From Haematobia irritans (lineage: Eukaryota; Arthropoda; Insecta; Diptera; Muscidae), in NCBI RefSeq assembly GCF_050003625.1, contig NC_134398.1:60039641-60103640 (forward strand): a stretch of DNA of 64,000 nt, read 5' to 3'. Of this stretch, positions 42,133-55,492 are shown piece after piece. Below the pieces are notes generated by a model. It ran no database searches and was not told where the DNA came from. It worked only from the letters and a program-made list of their open reading frames with translations. How positions within the stretch are numbered: position 1 is the first letter of the stretch; the number at the start of each line of letters is the position of its first letter. The position numbers were made by a program, and so were the translations under genes.

Positions 42133-43873
42133 GGCCCTAATGTACTTGTAAAGGATACCAAAATCGACTAATCGATATTTGAAGCTGTCCCAATGTCGAC
42201 CAAAAATCAACTAATCGACTTTTTATTTTTATATTAGTTAAATGTCAATATTTTCATAGTAACTCCTCTGCCTATCCTAAAAGTGATCGAGATATACAAA
42301 GGTAACATCGGACAAGATTTAAAATAATCTTCGTATACCTAAATGTATGCCTTTGCCTTAAACTTTACATAATATTTCTATAAATGTAGTTGGATTCAAA
42401 TCATTATATTATATTCTTCTTTTCCTTATTGTCAACATCTTCTGCGACGGCCCTCACTAAGCAAAAGAAATAGTTTTGAAGTAGTTCGATTTCAAGTACT
42501 TTTAGAAGAACGTTACAAATAGAAATAAGTAAATGGAAGTAGGTCTAAGGACTTATTTGTGGCAAATGTCAATGGGGTCATTAAAACTGGATAGCCAATA
42601 AAGAATGTAAAAAAGAGAATCGTGACAAATTAAAAAAAAAATCAAATCAGTTTGTAACAGAGAAAAACTTAATTTTTATTAAACTTTCAACAAAAAATCT
42701 ACTACTACTCTGATTGAGAATTCGACCTTGCGAATTTTCGAATTTTTAATGAGTGGTCGCCATGAAAAGAACAACACACCATTGTCCTTAAAATTCAAAG
42801 TGACATCTCGCTTAAACCTCAAATTTGAAGTTTACAAAACAATCTCTATTTAAAGAAAAAATATCTCATTCACTCCAATTAACTATCATCAACTTAAAAT
42901 CTATTGTCCAAACCGCGAATCAATAAAGCCAATAAGAATTCAAATACTACATGATATTTAAATACATAAATTCTATGCTTATGATAGCGTAGCGTATTAC
43001 TACATGTTTCTCCTAATAAATCTCTTTTATAAATTTATTCAATGTGATTCGTAAAAGGTAGTTGGAGTTTATATTACAGGAAAGGACGAAAAATTGAGTG
43101 CAAGACTGCGAAAAGAAATAGAATATAATAGAATGGATAAAACGTGTTAAATTGGCTAACAATGCCTAAGTGGTTTGAATAATAAATAGGTGAAATACGA
43201 TTATGAAAATGAAAATCACAGCTGGTAGTTAAATAAACGCATGCTTATGAAGAAGGATCATGAAAACGGATACGAGGGTTGGAATAGTATTTAAGTGAGT
43301 TAAAAAAAAAATAAAACACAATTGGTTTGAATTACGATTATGAATTTTATCAATATATTACATAATGTTAAGCAGAATACGTAGTGATCAACATTTTGGA
43401 ATATTACTCAATATTTAGAAATCTATTGTCTTTTTGCGGGATTTCATCCATTATGTTTTTATTGTAGCTTCAAGCATTTGTCTCAATTCGACTTAAAAAT
43501 TGTCATGTGGTTGAAAATCTACCACATTAATATTTTTTCCAATAATTGTAGTATTTTGATAAACTTTTTTAAAGATTCAACGTCCAGAGTTGTAGGTGTT
43601 TTATTGTCGGCATTTTATCACTTACAAAACTGATAAAGAAATCCACTCAACAATTATATCGTAGTAGATATGTAAATTTAATATCGATAAAAAATTTTAT
43701 AAAAATATCATAAGCGATTTATCCACATTAAGATGACAAAAACTTCCACTATTTGATAAAAACAAACTATCGTAAGATATTTGTAATTTTTCCCTAACCT
43801 TAAATCGACAAAATCCTGCTTTTAATAAAAATGTTTTAAGTCATTTATATTTTTTGTTTTGTTTAATTGTTAC
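42133..43873. other. Unassigned intergenic sequence
   Basis: About 1.7 kb of AT-rich DNA without recognised element termini, tandem repeats or convincing exons. Candidate unique host DNA. Confidence 0.45.
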
Positions 43874-43875
43874 TA

Positions 43876-44350
43876 CACTGAAAAAAAGTGAACCCACCAG
43901 GAAGAAAACTTTTGATTAACTTTAAAAAATTTTGAAAATGTTTAGAAAATTTTAACTAAACAGTATTACAAGCGCTGGCAGCACGCCGATGTCACAAAAA
44001 TAAGTAAATATTTTTGGACAAATTCAAGAAAATTTATTAGACATAAATATTTTTTTTTCACTTGTTAAAGAAAATTTTGTAGTTTGAAGGAAAAATTGGA
44101 GTTGAAAATTGCAAGACTGTCTTTAGTGACATACGAAGTTCATGATGGACGCTTTTGTAGTAAAATTTACAAATTTAAAGAAATAATGAACTATTTTGTG
44201 AAAAATGCGAATTTAGTAAATCTTTATGCTTAATTTATGTATAATTTTTTTCCGTTTTTAAGTTCATTTATCTAACGTACGAAAAAATTATTAGAATAAA
44301 GGGAACTTTCTCCAAACATAGTGAAATAGAGAGTTAACTTTTTTTGAGTG
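43876..44350 (+). mobile_element. MITE family A, 475 bp
   Basis: TA-flanked; starts CACTGAAAAAAAGTGAACCC and ends AGAGTTAACTTTTTTTGAGTG. About 40 bp shorter than the norm because of a deletion near the right end. Confidence 0.85.
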
Positions 44351-44477
44351 TAATGAATACATCCACATCGAAAGAACATATGTTTACTATCAATACAAAT
44401 ATAATTGTATTTATAAGGACTAATAGGACCCATATTTTTTTGCACAATTATAATTAAAAAAAATTTAGTTATCTTTA

Positions 44478-44994
44478 CACTCAAAAAAAAGTGAACTCTC
44501 TATTTCACTAAAGCCATATTAACTTTATATTAGTTCATAGAATCATTATGTTTGGAAAAAGTTTATTTTAGTCAAATAATTTTTTGCGTATGTTAGTTAA
44601 ATGAACTAAAAAACGGGAAAAAGTTATACCCAAATAAAGCATAAAGATTTCCTAATTTCGTATTTCTTACAAAATAGTTCATTATTTCTTTAAATTTGTA
44701 AATTTTACCAAAAATGTGTCCATCATGAACTTCGTATGTCACTAAAGACATTCTTGCAATTTTGAACTCCAAGATTTCTCTTAAAACTACAAAATTTTCT
44801 TCAACTACTGAAAAAATTTAGTTATGTCTAATAAATTTTCTTGAATTTGTCGAAAAATATTTACTTATTTTTGCCATATCGGAGTGATGCCAGCGCTTGT
44901 AATACCGTTTAGTTAAAATTTTCTAAAAAAGTTCCAAATTTTCTAAAATTAATCGAAAGTTATCTTTCCTGGTGGGTTCACTGTTTTTTCAGTG
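44478..44994 (-). mobile_element. MITE family A, 517 bp
   Basis: TA-flanked, reverse orientation; CACTCAAAAAAAAGTGAACT to TTCACTGTTTTTTCAGTG. Separated from the previous copy by only 127 bp and in opposite orientation. Confidence 0.88.
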
Positions 44995-45000
44995 TAGGTA

Positions 45001-45960
45001 CACTAAAAAAAGTTTACTTGGATCCAAAGATTTTGACCTCCTCCAATGGATTTTGGTATTGATTCCGAGCCAAACATGCGGCTTCTTTAAAATAATTACA
45101 TTTTTAGCGCCCTATCTGCGCTTAAATCTACACTCAAAAAAAAGTGAACTCTCTATTTCACTAAAGCCAATTTAACTTTATTTTAGTTCATGGAATTATT
45201 ATGTTTGGAGAATGTTTTCTTTACTCTAATAATTTTTTGTGTACGTTAGTTAAATTAACTAAACCCGAGGAAAAAAATATACTCAACTGAAGCATAAAGA
45301 TTAACTAAATTCGTGCCTTCCACAAAATAGTTCAAAATTTCATTAAATTTGTAAATTTTACCAAAAATGCGTCCACCGTGAACTTCGTATGTCACTAAAG
45401 ACATTCTTGCAATTTTGAATTCCAAGTTTTTCCTTCAAACTACAAAATTTTCTTCAAAAAGTGAAAAAATTTAATTATGTCTAATAAATTTTCTTGAATT
45501 TGTCGGAAAATATTTACTTATTTTTATGACATCGGCGTGATGCCAACGTTTATAATACTGTTTAGTTAAAATTTTCTACAAAAATTCAAAATTTTCTAAA
45601 TTTAACCGAAAGTTTTCTTCCTGGTGGGTTCACTGTTTTTTCAGTGTAGGATCAATAAAATTAAAATTACGATTCAGATCTCATTTATCGAATTTTCATT
45701 CTATTTTTGCGGTATATTAATAAAGCTATTCACGTACATACAAATGCCAGTTTGAAAATGCAAATTATAGCGGATACCTCAAAGCACAAATGTTTTCTTA
45801 ATTCAAAAAAAAAAAAAAAAAAACTTTAAACCAAAGATGCTAAATCCTCAAAATAAGTCTTAGCCTTTATTTGAAATTCTTAAATCTAAAGATTCAATAT
45901 TTCAGTTAATTTAAGGACGATTTCTTTAAATCAAACAAGTGTTTTTTCAAAACCAAGATT
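45001..45960 (-). mobile_element. MITE family B hosting a family A copy
   Basis: Starts after TA with CACTAAAAAAAGTTTACTTG and GATCCAAAGATTTTGACC. Interrupted at 45131-45646, it resumes GATCAATAAAATTAAAATTA, and the family's AGATTCAATATTTCAGTTAA block follows near 45890. The far end is uncertain. Confidence 0.6.
45131..45646 (-). mobile_element. MITE family A nested in family B, 516 bp
   Basis: TA at 45129-45130 and 45647-45648; CACTCAAAAAAAAGTGAACT to TTCACTGTTTTTTCAGTG. Confidence 0.88.
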
Positions 45961-45984
45961 TTTTGTCTATGTCAAGCTTTATAT

Positions 45985-47575
45985 GTGATTTTTTCCGGAC
46001 TTTTTCCAATCCCGGGAAATCGGGATTTTTTTTTTGAATTTCCCGGGATCCCGGTCAAAGGGAAACTTGCTTCGATGTGGTATATTTTTAGATATTTAAA
46101 TATGTTAAAAATCGCCTAAGGGTACGGTTATAAGGTGATGTTTGGACAATTAACTATGTATATTATACTAAAATAAGAAATATTTTGTAATAACAAAATA
46201 CAAAAAGCTTTTACAATAGTCACAACGGACAGTCTCTTCCGATATAGTGGGATTTTTCTGTAGCATTAAAAATTGTATGGAAATGAAAGAAACTTATTTT
46301 GATGTCGCCATCATAAAACAGAGTCACTATATGCTCATATTCGGTCAATATTCCCAGAAGAAATACACTTTCTATATTTGAAATTAAAGTAAATATCATA
46401 ATAAAAGTTGCAATAATTAAGAATATATTTTGATATTATGCAATTGCAAAAGTTACAAAAGGTTATATAAGGTAAAATTATCCATTGTTTATAAAGGTTT
46501 ACTTAGTCTACCAGTCTATTGGAATGCCGTTTTACAGAAATATGACGATAAACAATTAGGAAGGGCAACCTTCTATTGGGAGTTGGTTATATCCTGGGCT
46601 AGAACCCATATATGTTGGAAAAGGTAACTATTACTACTTGGTACCATATTCAAACAGGAGAATGCAATTTGCAAAGTAATTGAAAATTTTTACTTAAATT
46701 ATTTCATTCCATAGTTTATTTTTTCTAAACAAAAATACCAAAAACAATTAAATTATATTATATATTCTTCTCTACTTAGGCTAAATTAAGCCCCATACAC
46801 ATGAGATTCAAAATCTACTCAAAATGTATTTGAAGTCCCTTATTTACAATGAAAATGATAGTTGAGAATAGTTAAAGTACATTTTGGAAGTGTAATGAGA
46901 ATTATGATTTACCCAATGGTACTAAAAATTTTGTTTTTGTACACTCAAAAAAAAAAAGTGAACCCTATATTTCACTAAAGCCGATTTAACTCTCTTTTAG
47001 TTCATGGAATTATTACTTTTTAAGAAAGTTTCCATGACTTTAACATTTTTTTGTGTACATTAGTAAAATCAACTAAAACAGAGGAAAAAAAATTATACAC
47101 AAATGAAGCATAAAGATTAACTAAATTTGTATATCCCACAAAATAGTTCAGAATTTCTTAAAATTTGTATAATTAACCAATAATGCGCCCATCTTGAACT
47201 TCGTATGCTACTAAGGACATTCTTGCAATTTTGAACTCAAATTTTTTCTTTAAAACTACAAAATTTTCTTTAACAAGTGAAAAAAATAATTACGTCTAAT
47301 AAATTTTCTTCAATTTGTCGAAAAATATTTACTTACTTTTGTGATATCGGCGTGATGTCAATGTTTGTAATACTGTTTAGATAAAATTTTCTAAAAATAA
47401 TCAAAATCTTCTAAAATTAACCAAAATGTTTTTTTTTTGGTGGGTTCCCTGTTTTTTCAGTGTAGTATTTATCCCTCCATTTTATATAAAATACTGCAAA
47501 GAAAATTTCCCGGGAATTAAGTGCGGGAAAGCGGGAGCGAATTCCCGGGAACGGGATCCCGGGAAAAAAACCCTA
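45985..47575. mobile_element. Probable hAT-type element with CCCGGGATCCCG ends
   Basis: Left TTTCCCGGGATCCCGGTC (46042-46060) and right GAATTCCCGGGAACGGGATC, CCGGGAAAAAAACCCTA (47540-47573) are inverted, G+C-rich ends in otherwise AT-rich DNA. GTGAT occurs just outside both ends, but an 8-bp duplication is not clean. A family A MITE sits at 46942-47462. No transposase remains. Confidence 0.45.
46942..47462 (-). mobile_element. MITE family A, 521 bp
   Basis: TA at 46940-46941 and 47463-47464; CACTCAAAAAAAAAAAGTGA to CCTGTTTTTTCAGTG. Nested in the CCCGGG-ended element. Confidence 0.85.
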
Positions 47576-47789
47576 GTGATATACGTGTGTATGTACGCAA
47601 CATATGAAATGAAACTGTTAAAATACGTACGACATTTTTATCAATTGTTGGTGCATTTGTTCATTTATATCTCAACTTTTTTTATTAGAAAGTATTTTTT
47701 ATGTTTTTACCGTTTGGTAGAATTCTTTATGTTTGGTTGTTTTTACAAAATATTCCTCCCTAACAAGAGGTACTACACAAATTTCCCCT

Positions 47790-48660
47790 AGATATAAAAT
47801 TTGGACAACATTTTCTCTAGAAATTTTCTATAGAAATAAAATTTTGACAACATTTTCTATACAAATAAAATTTTAACAAAATTTGCAATTGAAATAAAAT
47901 TTTGACAAAATTTTCTATAGAAGTAAAATTTTAACAAAATTTTCAATTGAAATAAAATTTTGACAAAATAGAAATAAAATTTGTACAAAATTTTCTATAG
48001 AAATAAAATTTTGACAAAATTTTCAATAGAAATAAAATTTTGACAAAATAGAAATAAAATTTTGACAAAATTTTCTATAGAAATAAAATTTTGACAAAAT
48101 TTTCTATAGAAATAAAATTTTGACAAATTTTTCTATAGAAAAAAAATTTTGACAAAATTTTCTATAGAAATAAAACTTTGGCAAAATTTTCCATAGAAAT
48201 AAAATTTTTACAATAGAAATAACATTTTAACAAAATTTTCAATTGAAATAACATTTTGACAAAATTTTCTATAGAAATAAAATTTTGACAAAATTTTCTA
48301 TAGAAATAAAATGTTGAAAAATTTTCAATAGAGTAAAATTTTGACAAAATTGTCTATAGAAATAAACTTTTGACAAAATTTTCTATAGAAATAAAATTTT
48401 GACAAAATTTTCTATAGAAATAAAATTGTAACAAAATTTTCTATAGAAATAAAATAATGACAAAAATTTCTATTTAAATAAAATTTTGACAAAATATTCT
48501 ATTGAAATAAAATTTTGACAACATTTTTATAGAAATAAAATGTTAACAAAATTTTCTATAGAAATAGAATTTTGAGAAAAGGTTTTATTGAAAAGAAAAT
48601 TCTGAAAATGTTTCTGTAGAAAAGAATATCTTCTATAGAAATAAAGTTTCTTTTTTGACT
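47790..48660. repeat. ~28-bp minisatellite
   Basis: About thirty imperfect copies of a unit reading roughly TTTTCTATAGAAATAAAATT plus TTGACAAAA. The core TTTTCTATAGAAA is itself palindromic. The same unit, in fewer copies, is inside the hAT element at 59665-59900. No coding meaning. Confidence 0.88.
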
Positions 48661-50652
48661 AAAGCTTCTTTAAAGTCAATATTAAAACAATAAAACCTGA
48701 GAAAAATGTGTTCATAACAAAAAAGGGTGTGAAGTTAAAGTTGTTTTCTAAAGTTGATTTTAGCCAAGACACAAACCATCAGAATTTTTACTTTTCAACG
48801 AAAATTCGAAAAAAAATCAAGCAAATTTCGTCTTGATTTGTTGCTGTTTGACTAATAGAATAAAATATGAAAAAATTTTGTTGATTATTTTATACATAGG
48901 ACTTTAAACTAGAGGGAGTTAAAACCCAAATATATGCCTAAACTGTTCAAACCTCTTTTTGTCTATTTCTGATAGACGACAACTAGCCAAAGGGGGTACA
49001 CGTTGGTAACCCCAACTGAGGAGCGTACCCCAGTGAAAAGCCCATGGGCGTAGGTCATTTGTGAGAGGAGAATTCAGGGGAAGTTCAAATCAACTGTTAT
49101 GTCCGTTTTTGAACGCATTATGGGTACAATTTCTATTAAATTTAGAAATAAGTAGAAAGCCCAGAATGGGAAGTAAGTTACAGTTGCATTTACATAATCG
49201 TAGCTTATTAAAATTTTAAAAGGGCGGACTAAGCAATTTTAGTAAAAATATCAACACTGATTTTCACCCATTTAAACTCCACGACAACGAACTAAAGTGG
49301 GTATATGTTGGAGTATACCTCAGTGAAAACCCCATGGGCGTAGCCATCTGTGAACGGAGAAAAGTCAATGGGGTAAAATAACTATTTGTTAGAATATCAA
49401 CTATTTTCAACACTGATTTTCGCCTATTTACACCCAACGACAAAGAACTAAAGTGAGTATACGCAGGTAGCTGTACTCTTGGAGTATCTCCTAGCGACAG
49501 CCCCATGGGGGTAGCTCATCTGTGAACGGAGATAAGTCAATGGGGGTAAAATGACAATTTGTTAGAATATCAACTATTTTCAACACTGATTTTCGCCTAT
49601 TTATACAAAAAGGGCGGCATGGTACTCTATATTGCCATCTTTGTCAGTATCAAAAGTAAAAATGATCGAGTAGAAATATGAAACTTTCAACAATAAATAT
49701 TTTAATTTTTTAAATAAATGATTCAATTAGGTATAGGTTCGATAAATCACGAATATTATTGGTACACATATGAAACTTTTGTTAAACAAAATTTGCCGCT
49801 ATAGATTGTTGAAAAAATATTTTAACGCCCCTTAATTTATCTCCTCTCGCAGATTAGCTACTCCCATGAGGCTTTCACTGGGGGATACTCCAAGAGTACA
49901 GCTACCTACGTATACCAACTTTAGTTCATTTTGTGTAAATAGGTGAAAATCGGTGTTGAAAATAGTTGATATTCTAACAAAAAGTAATTTTACCCCATTT
50001 GGCTTTTCTCCGCTCACAGATGGGGGATTCACTGGGGGGTGCTCCAAGGGTGCAGCTACCTACGTATATCAACTTTAGTTCGTTGTCGTGGGGTTTAAAT
50101 AGGCGAAAATCAGTGTTGAAAATAGTTGATATTCTAATAAATGGTACTTTTATCCCCATTGAGTTTTCTCTTCTCACAGATGAGCTACGTCCATGGGGCT
50201 TTCATTGTGGTATGCTCCAAGGGTGCAGCTACCTACGTATACCCACTTTAGTTCATTGTCGTGGGTTGTAAAGATGTGAAAATCCATATCGAAATTTTTG
50301 ATAAAATTACTTAGTCCCCTTTTGAAATTTTAATAAGCTACTTTTACTACTTATTTCGATTTCTACTTATTTCAAAAATTAAAAGAAATTGTATCCATAA
50401 TGCGTTCAAAAACGGACATAAAAGTTGATTTGAACCCCCCCTGATTTCTTCTCTCACAGATAACCTACACCCGTGGGCTTTTCACTGGGGTACGCTCCAC
50501 AGTTGGGGTTACCAAGGTGTACCCCCTTTGGTTTGTTGTCGTCTATCAGAAATAGCCAAAAAAAGGCTTGAACAGTTTAGGCATATAATTGGGTTTTAAC
50601 TCCCTCTATTTTAAAGGCCTAAATATAAAATAATTAACAAAATTTGTTCATA

Positions 50653-52187
50653 CACAGAGAATACAGATTGGTTGGGACAATCGAATTTATTGCCAACCTC
50701 CTTTTGACAGTTGCAGCTACTATCAGTTGGTAGTTGTGTTTCCCAAATAATTCGGTCCTGACAATCGAATGATGGCAAGGGAGACTTACATGACATAAAT
50801 AGTTGGTTTTGTCAACCAATTAATCTGCTGTTAGAACTTCCAGCATTCGGTTGTGTCAATCGACTCTCGGAGTACCTAACCGAATTACAGAACAGAATTG
50901 GTCCTGCTGTCTAAATATCGGTACCCACATCCAAATTGTAATTTATAATTTTTTAAATGAAAGAAGTGCAGTTTTATGTCAATTAATTGTTTATTTGTAT
51001 TTCATTTTATTTAGCGATGTCATACATGTAATAGAAACTTATAATTATAGTGTATATCGATATATTATATTAGTAGTCCCATATAACAAATTCATCCCCA
51101 TTAGGTGATAATGATACGTATGATGTATATCTTACAGTGAATTGTTTTAAGTTTACAATAGTGAAGACGAATAGTTTAAGTTAGTTTAGATTAGGTGGCA
51201 TCCCGATGTATCAGGCTTACTTAGACTATTCAGTCCGTTGTGATACCACAGTGGCGAACTTCTCTCTTATCACTGAATGCTGCCCGATTCCATGTTAAAC
51301 TCAATGACAAGAGACCTCCTTTTTATAGCCGAGTCCGAACGGCGTTCCACATTGCAGTGAAACCACTTAGAGGAGCTTTGAAACACACAGAAATGTCACC
51401 AGCACTACTGAGGTGGAATAATCCACCGCTGAAAAACATTTTGGTGTTAGGTCGAAGCAAGAATCGAACCCACGACCTTGTGTATGCAAGGCGGGCATGC
51501 CAACCATTGCACCACGGTGGCTTCCTTTTGATCTAAGAACGTGATATTTTATAAAAACGAAATCTTTTTAACTATAAACTTCTGGATATTTTGATATCCT
51601 ATAATTCATAAAAAATACTACTTACCATCCCGGTAAATTGCTTCAACAGACTTTTCTGCAAACTTAACGATAGATTGTGTTCCTACGTATGCAACTTTCA
51701 CGTAATGTCCCATATTTTTTCCGACGAAAAACAATTAATTAAAATTTTAAATTTTAAATGTCATTTCAAATCATAGCCAACGTTTGGTTGCATCAGTAAA
51801 TATTTGGTTCTGAATACCAAATTAACTTCAACCAATGCTGTATTGGGTCTGTTGACAGCAAGTTGATTGTGGGTACCAATTTAATGAAAAGTATTAATGT
51901 AACCAATTGTAATTCGATTGTTACAACCAATACATGGTTCGAAAACAGCACTTTCCGAAGTTAGGGTAACTAATAGGTATACAATTTTTTAGAAATAGAG
52001 TAATTTGGTTACAAACACAATCAGTTGGTTGTGAATACCGACATTCCGTACAATTAATTTTCGTATGGTTTTACAGACTTTCATGTTGTTGAAATTTAAC
52101 AATTTTAGTCGTTGTAGTAAACTGTATGTTACGGGGCACAATTTTCTATTAACTTAACCGTTTTCTAACCAATCTGTTTTCTGTGTG
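50653..52187. mobile_element. TA-flanked element with CACAGA ends, 1.5 kb
   Basis: Left CACAGAGAATACAGATTGGT, right AACCAATCTGTTTTCTGTGTG, with TA at 50651-50652 and 52188-52189. The interior repeats TTGGTT/AACCAA words on both strands. Non-coding; it contains a SINE at 51181-51523. It splits the right arm of the second foldback element. Confidence 0.78.
51181..51523 (-). mobile_element. tRNA-derived SINE, antisense copy
   Basis: Same layout as 33338-33682: B box reversed (AGAATCGAACCC near 51461), A box reversed near CCATTGCACCA (51505), and a diverged tail TTAGTTTAGATTAGG at the left. No clear target duplication was found. Confidence 0.85.
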
Positions 52188-52340
52188 TAGTTGATTGCAT
52201 TTAGTCAATCAGCAACAAATCAAGACAAAATTTGTTTGATTTTTTGCGAATTTTCGTTGAAAAAAAATCTAAATTTTTCTGGTGGTTTGTGTCTTGTGCT
52301 AAAAACAACTTTAGAAAACGACTTGAACTTCACACTCTTA

Positions 52341-55300
52341 TAACAAAATAAGATATTTATTATTTGGGAAATTTTTGGTACATTATTATTGACCGTGCAT
52401 CGAAATCGGGCCATACATATATGGGAAGTATATCTAAATTTGATTCGATGCTTCTTCTAATTTCAATAGCCAAAAAATGTCATTAAAATCGTTTAATAAA
52501 TACGACAGGAATCCTACGAACGCCAAATACATGAACGGACACCAAGGGCTAGGTCGACTCAGGTGCTGGTTCAAGTGTCGATCAGTATATATTTTATGGC
52601 GTCTAAAATCAATAATTCTAGTAGGCACGTTTTTAGCTGATCAAAGTTATTATACCCTGACCACCAATACACAACATATATGTTTATATGGGACTATATA
52701 GTATGATGCCTTTGGGTCATTTAACATTTAAATCAAAATAAAATAATACTACTTCAATGCTAAATTGCAACGCATTGAGATTGGTCGAACAATGGAGAAA
52801 TTGCATCAAATATTAATTCTTTGGAGTAAGACCATTTAACGTCATTTAAAATAAAAGTTATCTAGAAACAAACAGCATTCTGGTGTAGACTTGCACATTG
52901 GAGAAGATTTAATCAAGTGTAATGCCATTACATTTGCATTCAGGATGAGATGACAACTACAAGAAGTTCCAATCGAAGTTTTTCCCATGGTTGAGCTACA
53001 GTGGAGATTGGTGTGGGTATGTATAACAATTGTTATTTAATATTTAACAAGGGTTTTCATTGCCCTACAAAGGATTTAATGAAATTTCCGTGGAGCTATC
53101 TTAATAGTGCGCTCAACTTTTCCTTGAGCATAGCATCTGAGAATTCTTATGAGTTCCAAATCAACTACAAACTTCTCATCTTACTATTTAACAAATTTGT
53201 GTTGGCATTCAACTTCGCCAGCATTCCGTTGTATGTACAAGTTTAAGTGCATATTTTAAAGTGAAAATGTAATGAAACATGAAATGGCAACGGTTATAAA
53301 ATTTTATGAACTCAAAATGGAAATGAGGAGAAAAAATGTCTTGACACTAAAGGATATCAGGGTAAAATTAAATGGGAATTTAAATATTGAATTATTATCA
53401 CGAAAACTGGTAGGGAGAAGCGAAAGCCAACCGAAAAAATAAGTGATACACGTTAAGTGGTAAAAAAAAAATTGTTATATATGCACATTTTTTTAACATG
53501 ATGTTGAAAAGATAAATTATTGGAATGGAATGCTATAAAATTTGTATTAAAATTAATTCCATTAAAAAGATGAAAGACATTGGATATTAGTGGAAAGGTC
53601 AATTACTGTACAGAAAAAAGTAAACTATGTTACGGGAAAATGAACTATGTCGTGCGAAAATTGGATGACGTTGTATTCCAAATTTTGAGATTAATTGAAT
53701 TAATGAAAATTTGCTGACACTTTTGGATTTTTAACTACCATTGTTTTCCTTGCGGGTTAATTCTAACAGAAAAAATTTGGGCGTCAAGTTTTTAACTAAC
53801 TTTTATAGCCAAAAAATTAGTTTTCTACAAAATTTTTTGCTATTGCCGTAAACACAGGCTATTTCGTTTACATTAATTGATATGCTTTTGTAAAGAGCGA
53901 AAGGGTTTAAATTGAAAATATATAATAATATGGTATTATGCAATGCCACAGGGCAGATATGCAATGCAACAAAGTAAACCGCTTTATTTTTTTTTAATTT
54001 ATTGTTCAACAGCTTAAAATGTCGGAAATAACAATTTTAGAATCAGTTTAGATTTGCTCGAAAATTTCAGACAGGACTTCGTATAAAAAATATACTATAT
54101 TTTAGGTAAAAATGATTTTAAAGTAAAGTGTTTAAAAACATGTCCTATTTTGAAGGTTTTTTTTTTTTTGCTTTATAGTCAAGATATAATTAATAATTTT
54201 AATTTTAATAATTTTAAGGCGATTTCATTAATTTTGAAGATTTTTTTCAGAATTATTAAAGCCAAGTTGATCGTAGTCAAACAGAATTTTCTTTCATAGG
54301 TATGAAGGCACCCAGTTATAAGTCGAATCACTTAATTATAAGGACAAACGACTTCATTGAAAAGTGTATCGACTTCTGAACAAGGAAAAAAGCTTTATAT
54401 CAGAGAAATGTGTCTTCTATGCTAAGGAAAATTTGCATTCGTATTTTAAGGACACGAAATCCTTTTTTTGTAGTGTACGTGTGCGAATATCTCCAATAGT
54501 TGACGAGATATGGTCTTTGCAATTTCTTTTTTCCAAAATTGTAACAAAATAGTTTTTGAGCGGATTCCTGTTTTCTTTACTTAACTGCAATCCTTAAAAA
54601 ATTACGCATGCTTTAGATTAAAAGTTGTCAACTCCAGAATTTGGAATTTCAAAAATACCAAAATTTGAATTTTTTTGGAAAGGCACTCGGCAATTTAAAA
54701 AAATAAAAAGATCTCCGAAAAGCCCCATGTGTCCACTAACTAACTGTAAAAGGTTTCAACATCCTACCGGTAAACGGTTAAGAAATATGAAACAAAAGTT
54801 TCATCGCTGGTGGTATATCACCTCTCCTGAGTACCTTTTTCGTTACGTATAGTAAAATACCTCATATAAGCGAAACTTTAATATCATTTTAGTCGCATTT
54901 ATTTAAAGAAGAAGGTCCTAGTATTTATTCCATTTTCAGGTGAACACTAATTAAACAATTCTCTTGAATTCCTTTTTCGTCAGATTTCCATAATTATTTT
55001 CTAAAATTACAGAAACAAAAGTACCCTCTATTGACACCCACGGTAGTGCCTTGCATTTATGCTAAGCGAAACATAAATATAATTTTGGTCGCCTTTTCTA
55101 ACATTGTATTTCAATTCCAGATACTTGAGACAATTCCAAGTCTTTAATTTTAGTCATTACAATAAAATTCAATGTAATTTCTGATTAGCATTAAAACTAC
55201 GTGGGAAAGACATCATCTTCGTTTCTTAAGACGAAAGGAAATGTAAATGTCAATTGGGTCAATATTGTGCAAATGTAGATGGAATGAAAATACGGGAGCG

Positions 55301-55490
55301 GAAATTTATATAGACAGGATATTGAAAGGAATAAGCAATGCTGGGTATATAAAAAGTATAATAGCAAACAGTGCTAAAAGGAAGAGAGGAACTTGAAATC
55401 AATATTTCTCTTACGCTACGCAACAGGGGGCAATATCAATCTGAATAAGGCAAAAAAGTATTAATTCAAATCAACAAGAAATATTGTTTA
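52341..55490. other. Unassigned intergenic sequence with faint repeats
   Basis: About 3.1 kb without a supported gene. AGAAAAAAGTAAACTATG and GAAAATTGGATGACG at 53613-53675 resemble decayed family A-like MITEs (compare 5240-5500). 54090-54420 shares blocks with 9030-9300. No spliced gene could be argued. Confidence 0.4.
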
Positions 55491-55492
55491 TA

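Larger units (their letters stand above)
48725..52340. mobile_element. Second foldback-like element (non-coding)
   Basis: The left arm, about 48725-49610, is inverted in the right arm, 49830-50650 plus 52190-52340, which is split by the insertion at 50653-52187. The outer match includes GTTTTCTAAAGTTG and GACACAAACCA on the left against their complements near 52310, and GAGGGAGTTAAAACCCAA (48912) against TTGGGTTTTAACTCCCTC (50590). Inner parts of both arms hold 2-3 units of about 165 bp with CCCCATGGG and TGTGAACGGAG landmarks. A ~220-bp AT-rich loop separates them. Arms made of terminal plus tandem repeats resemble the 15.8-26.4 kb element in architecture but not in sequence. No coding sequence. 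Confidence 0.75.

Noticed and set aside
47426..47791. Plus-strand 121-codon frame across a MITE end and the CCCGGG-ended element
   Set aside because: It crosses an element boundary and is dominated by aromatic and hydrophobic residues from T-rich DNA.
48162..48347. Minus-strand frame in the 28-bp array
   Set aside because: A product of the tandem repeat alone (repeating ENFxKxLF-like peptides).
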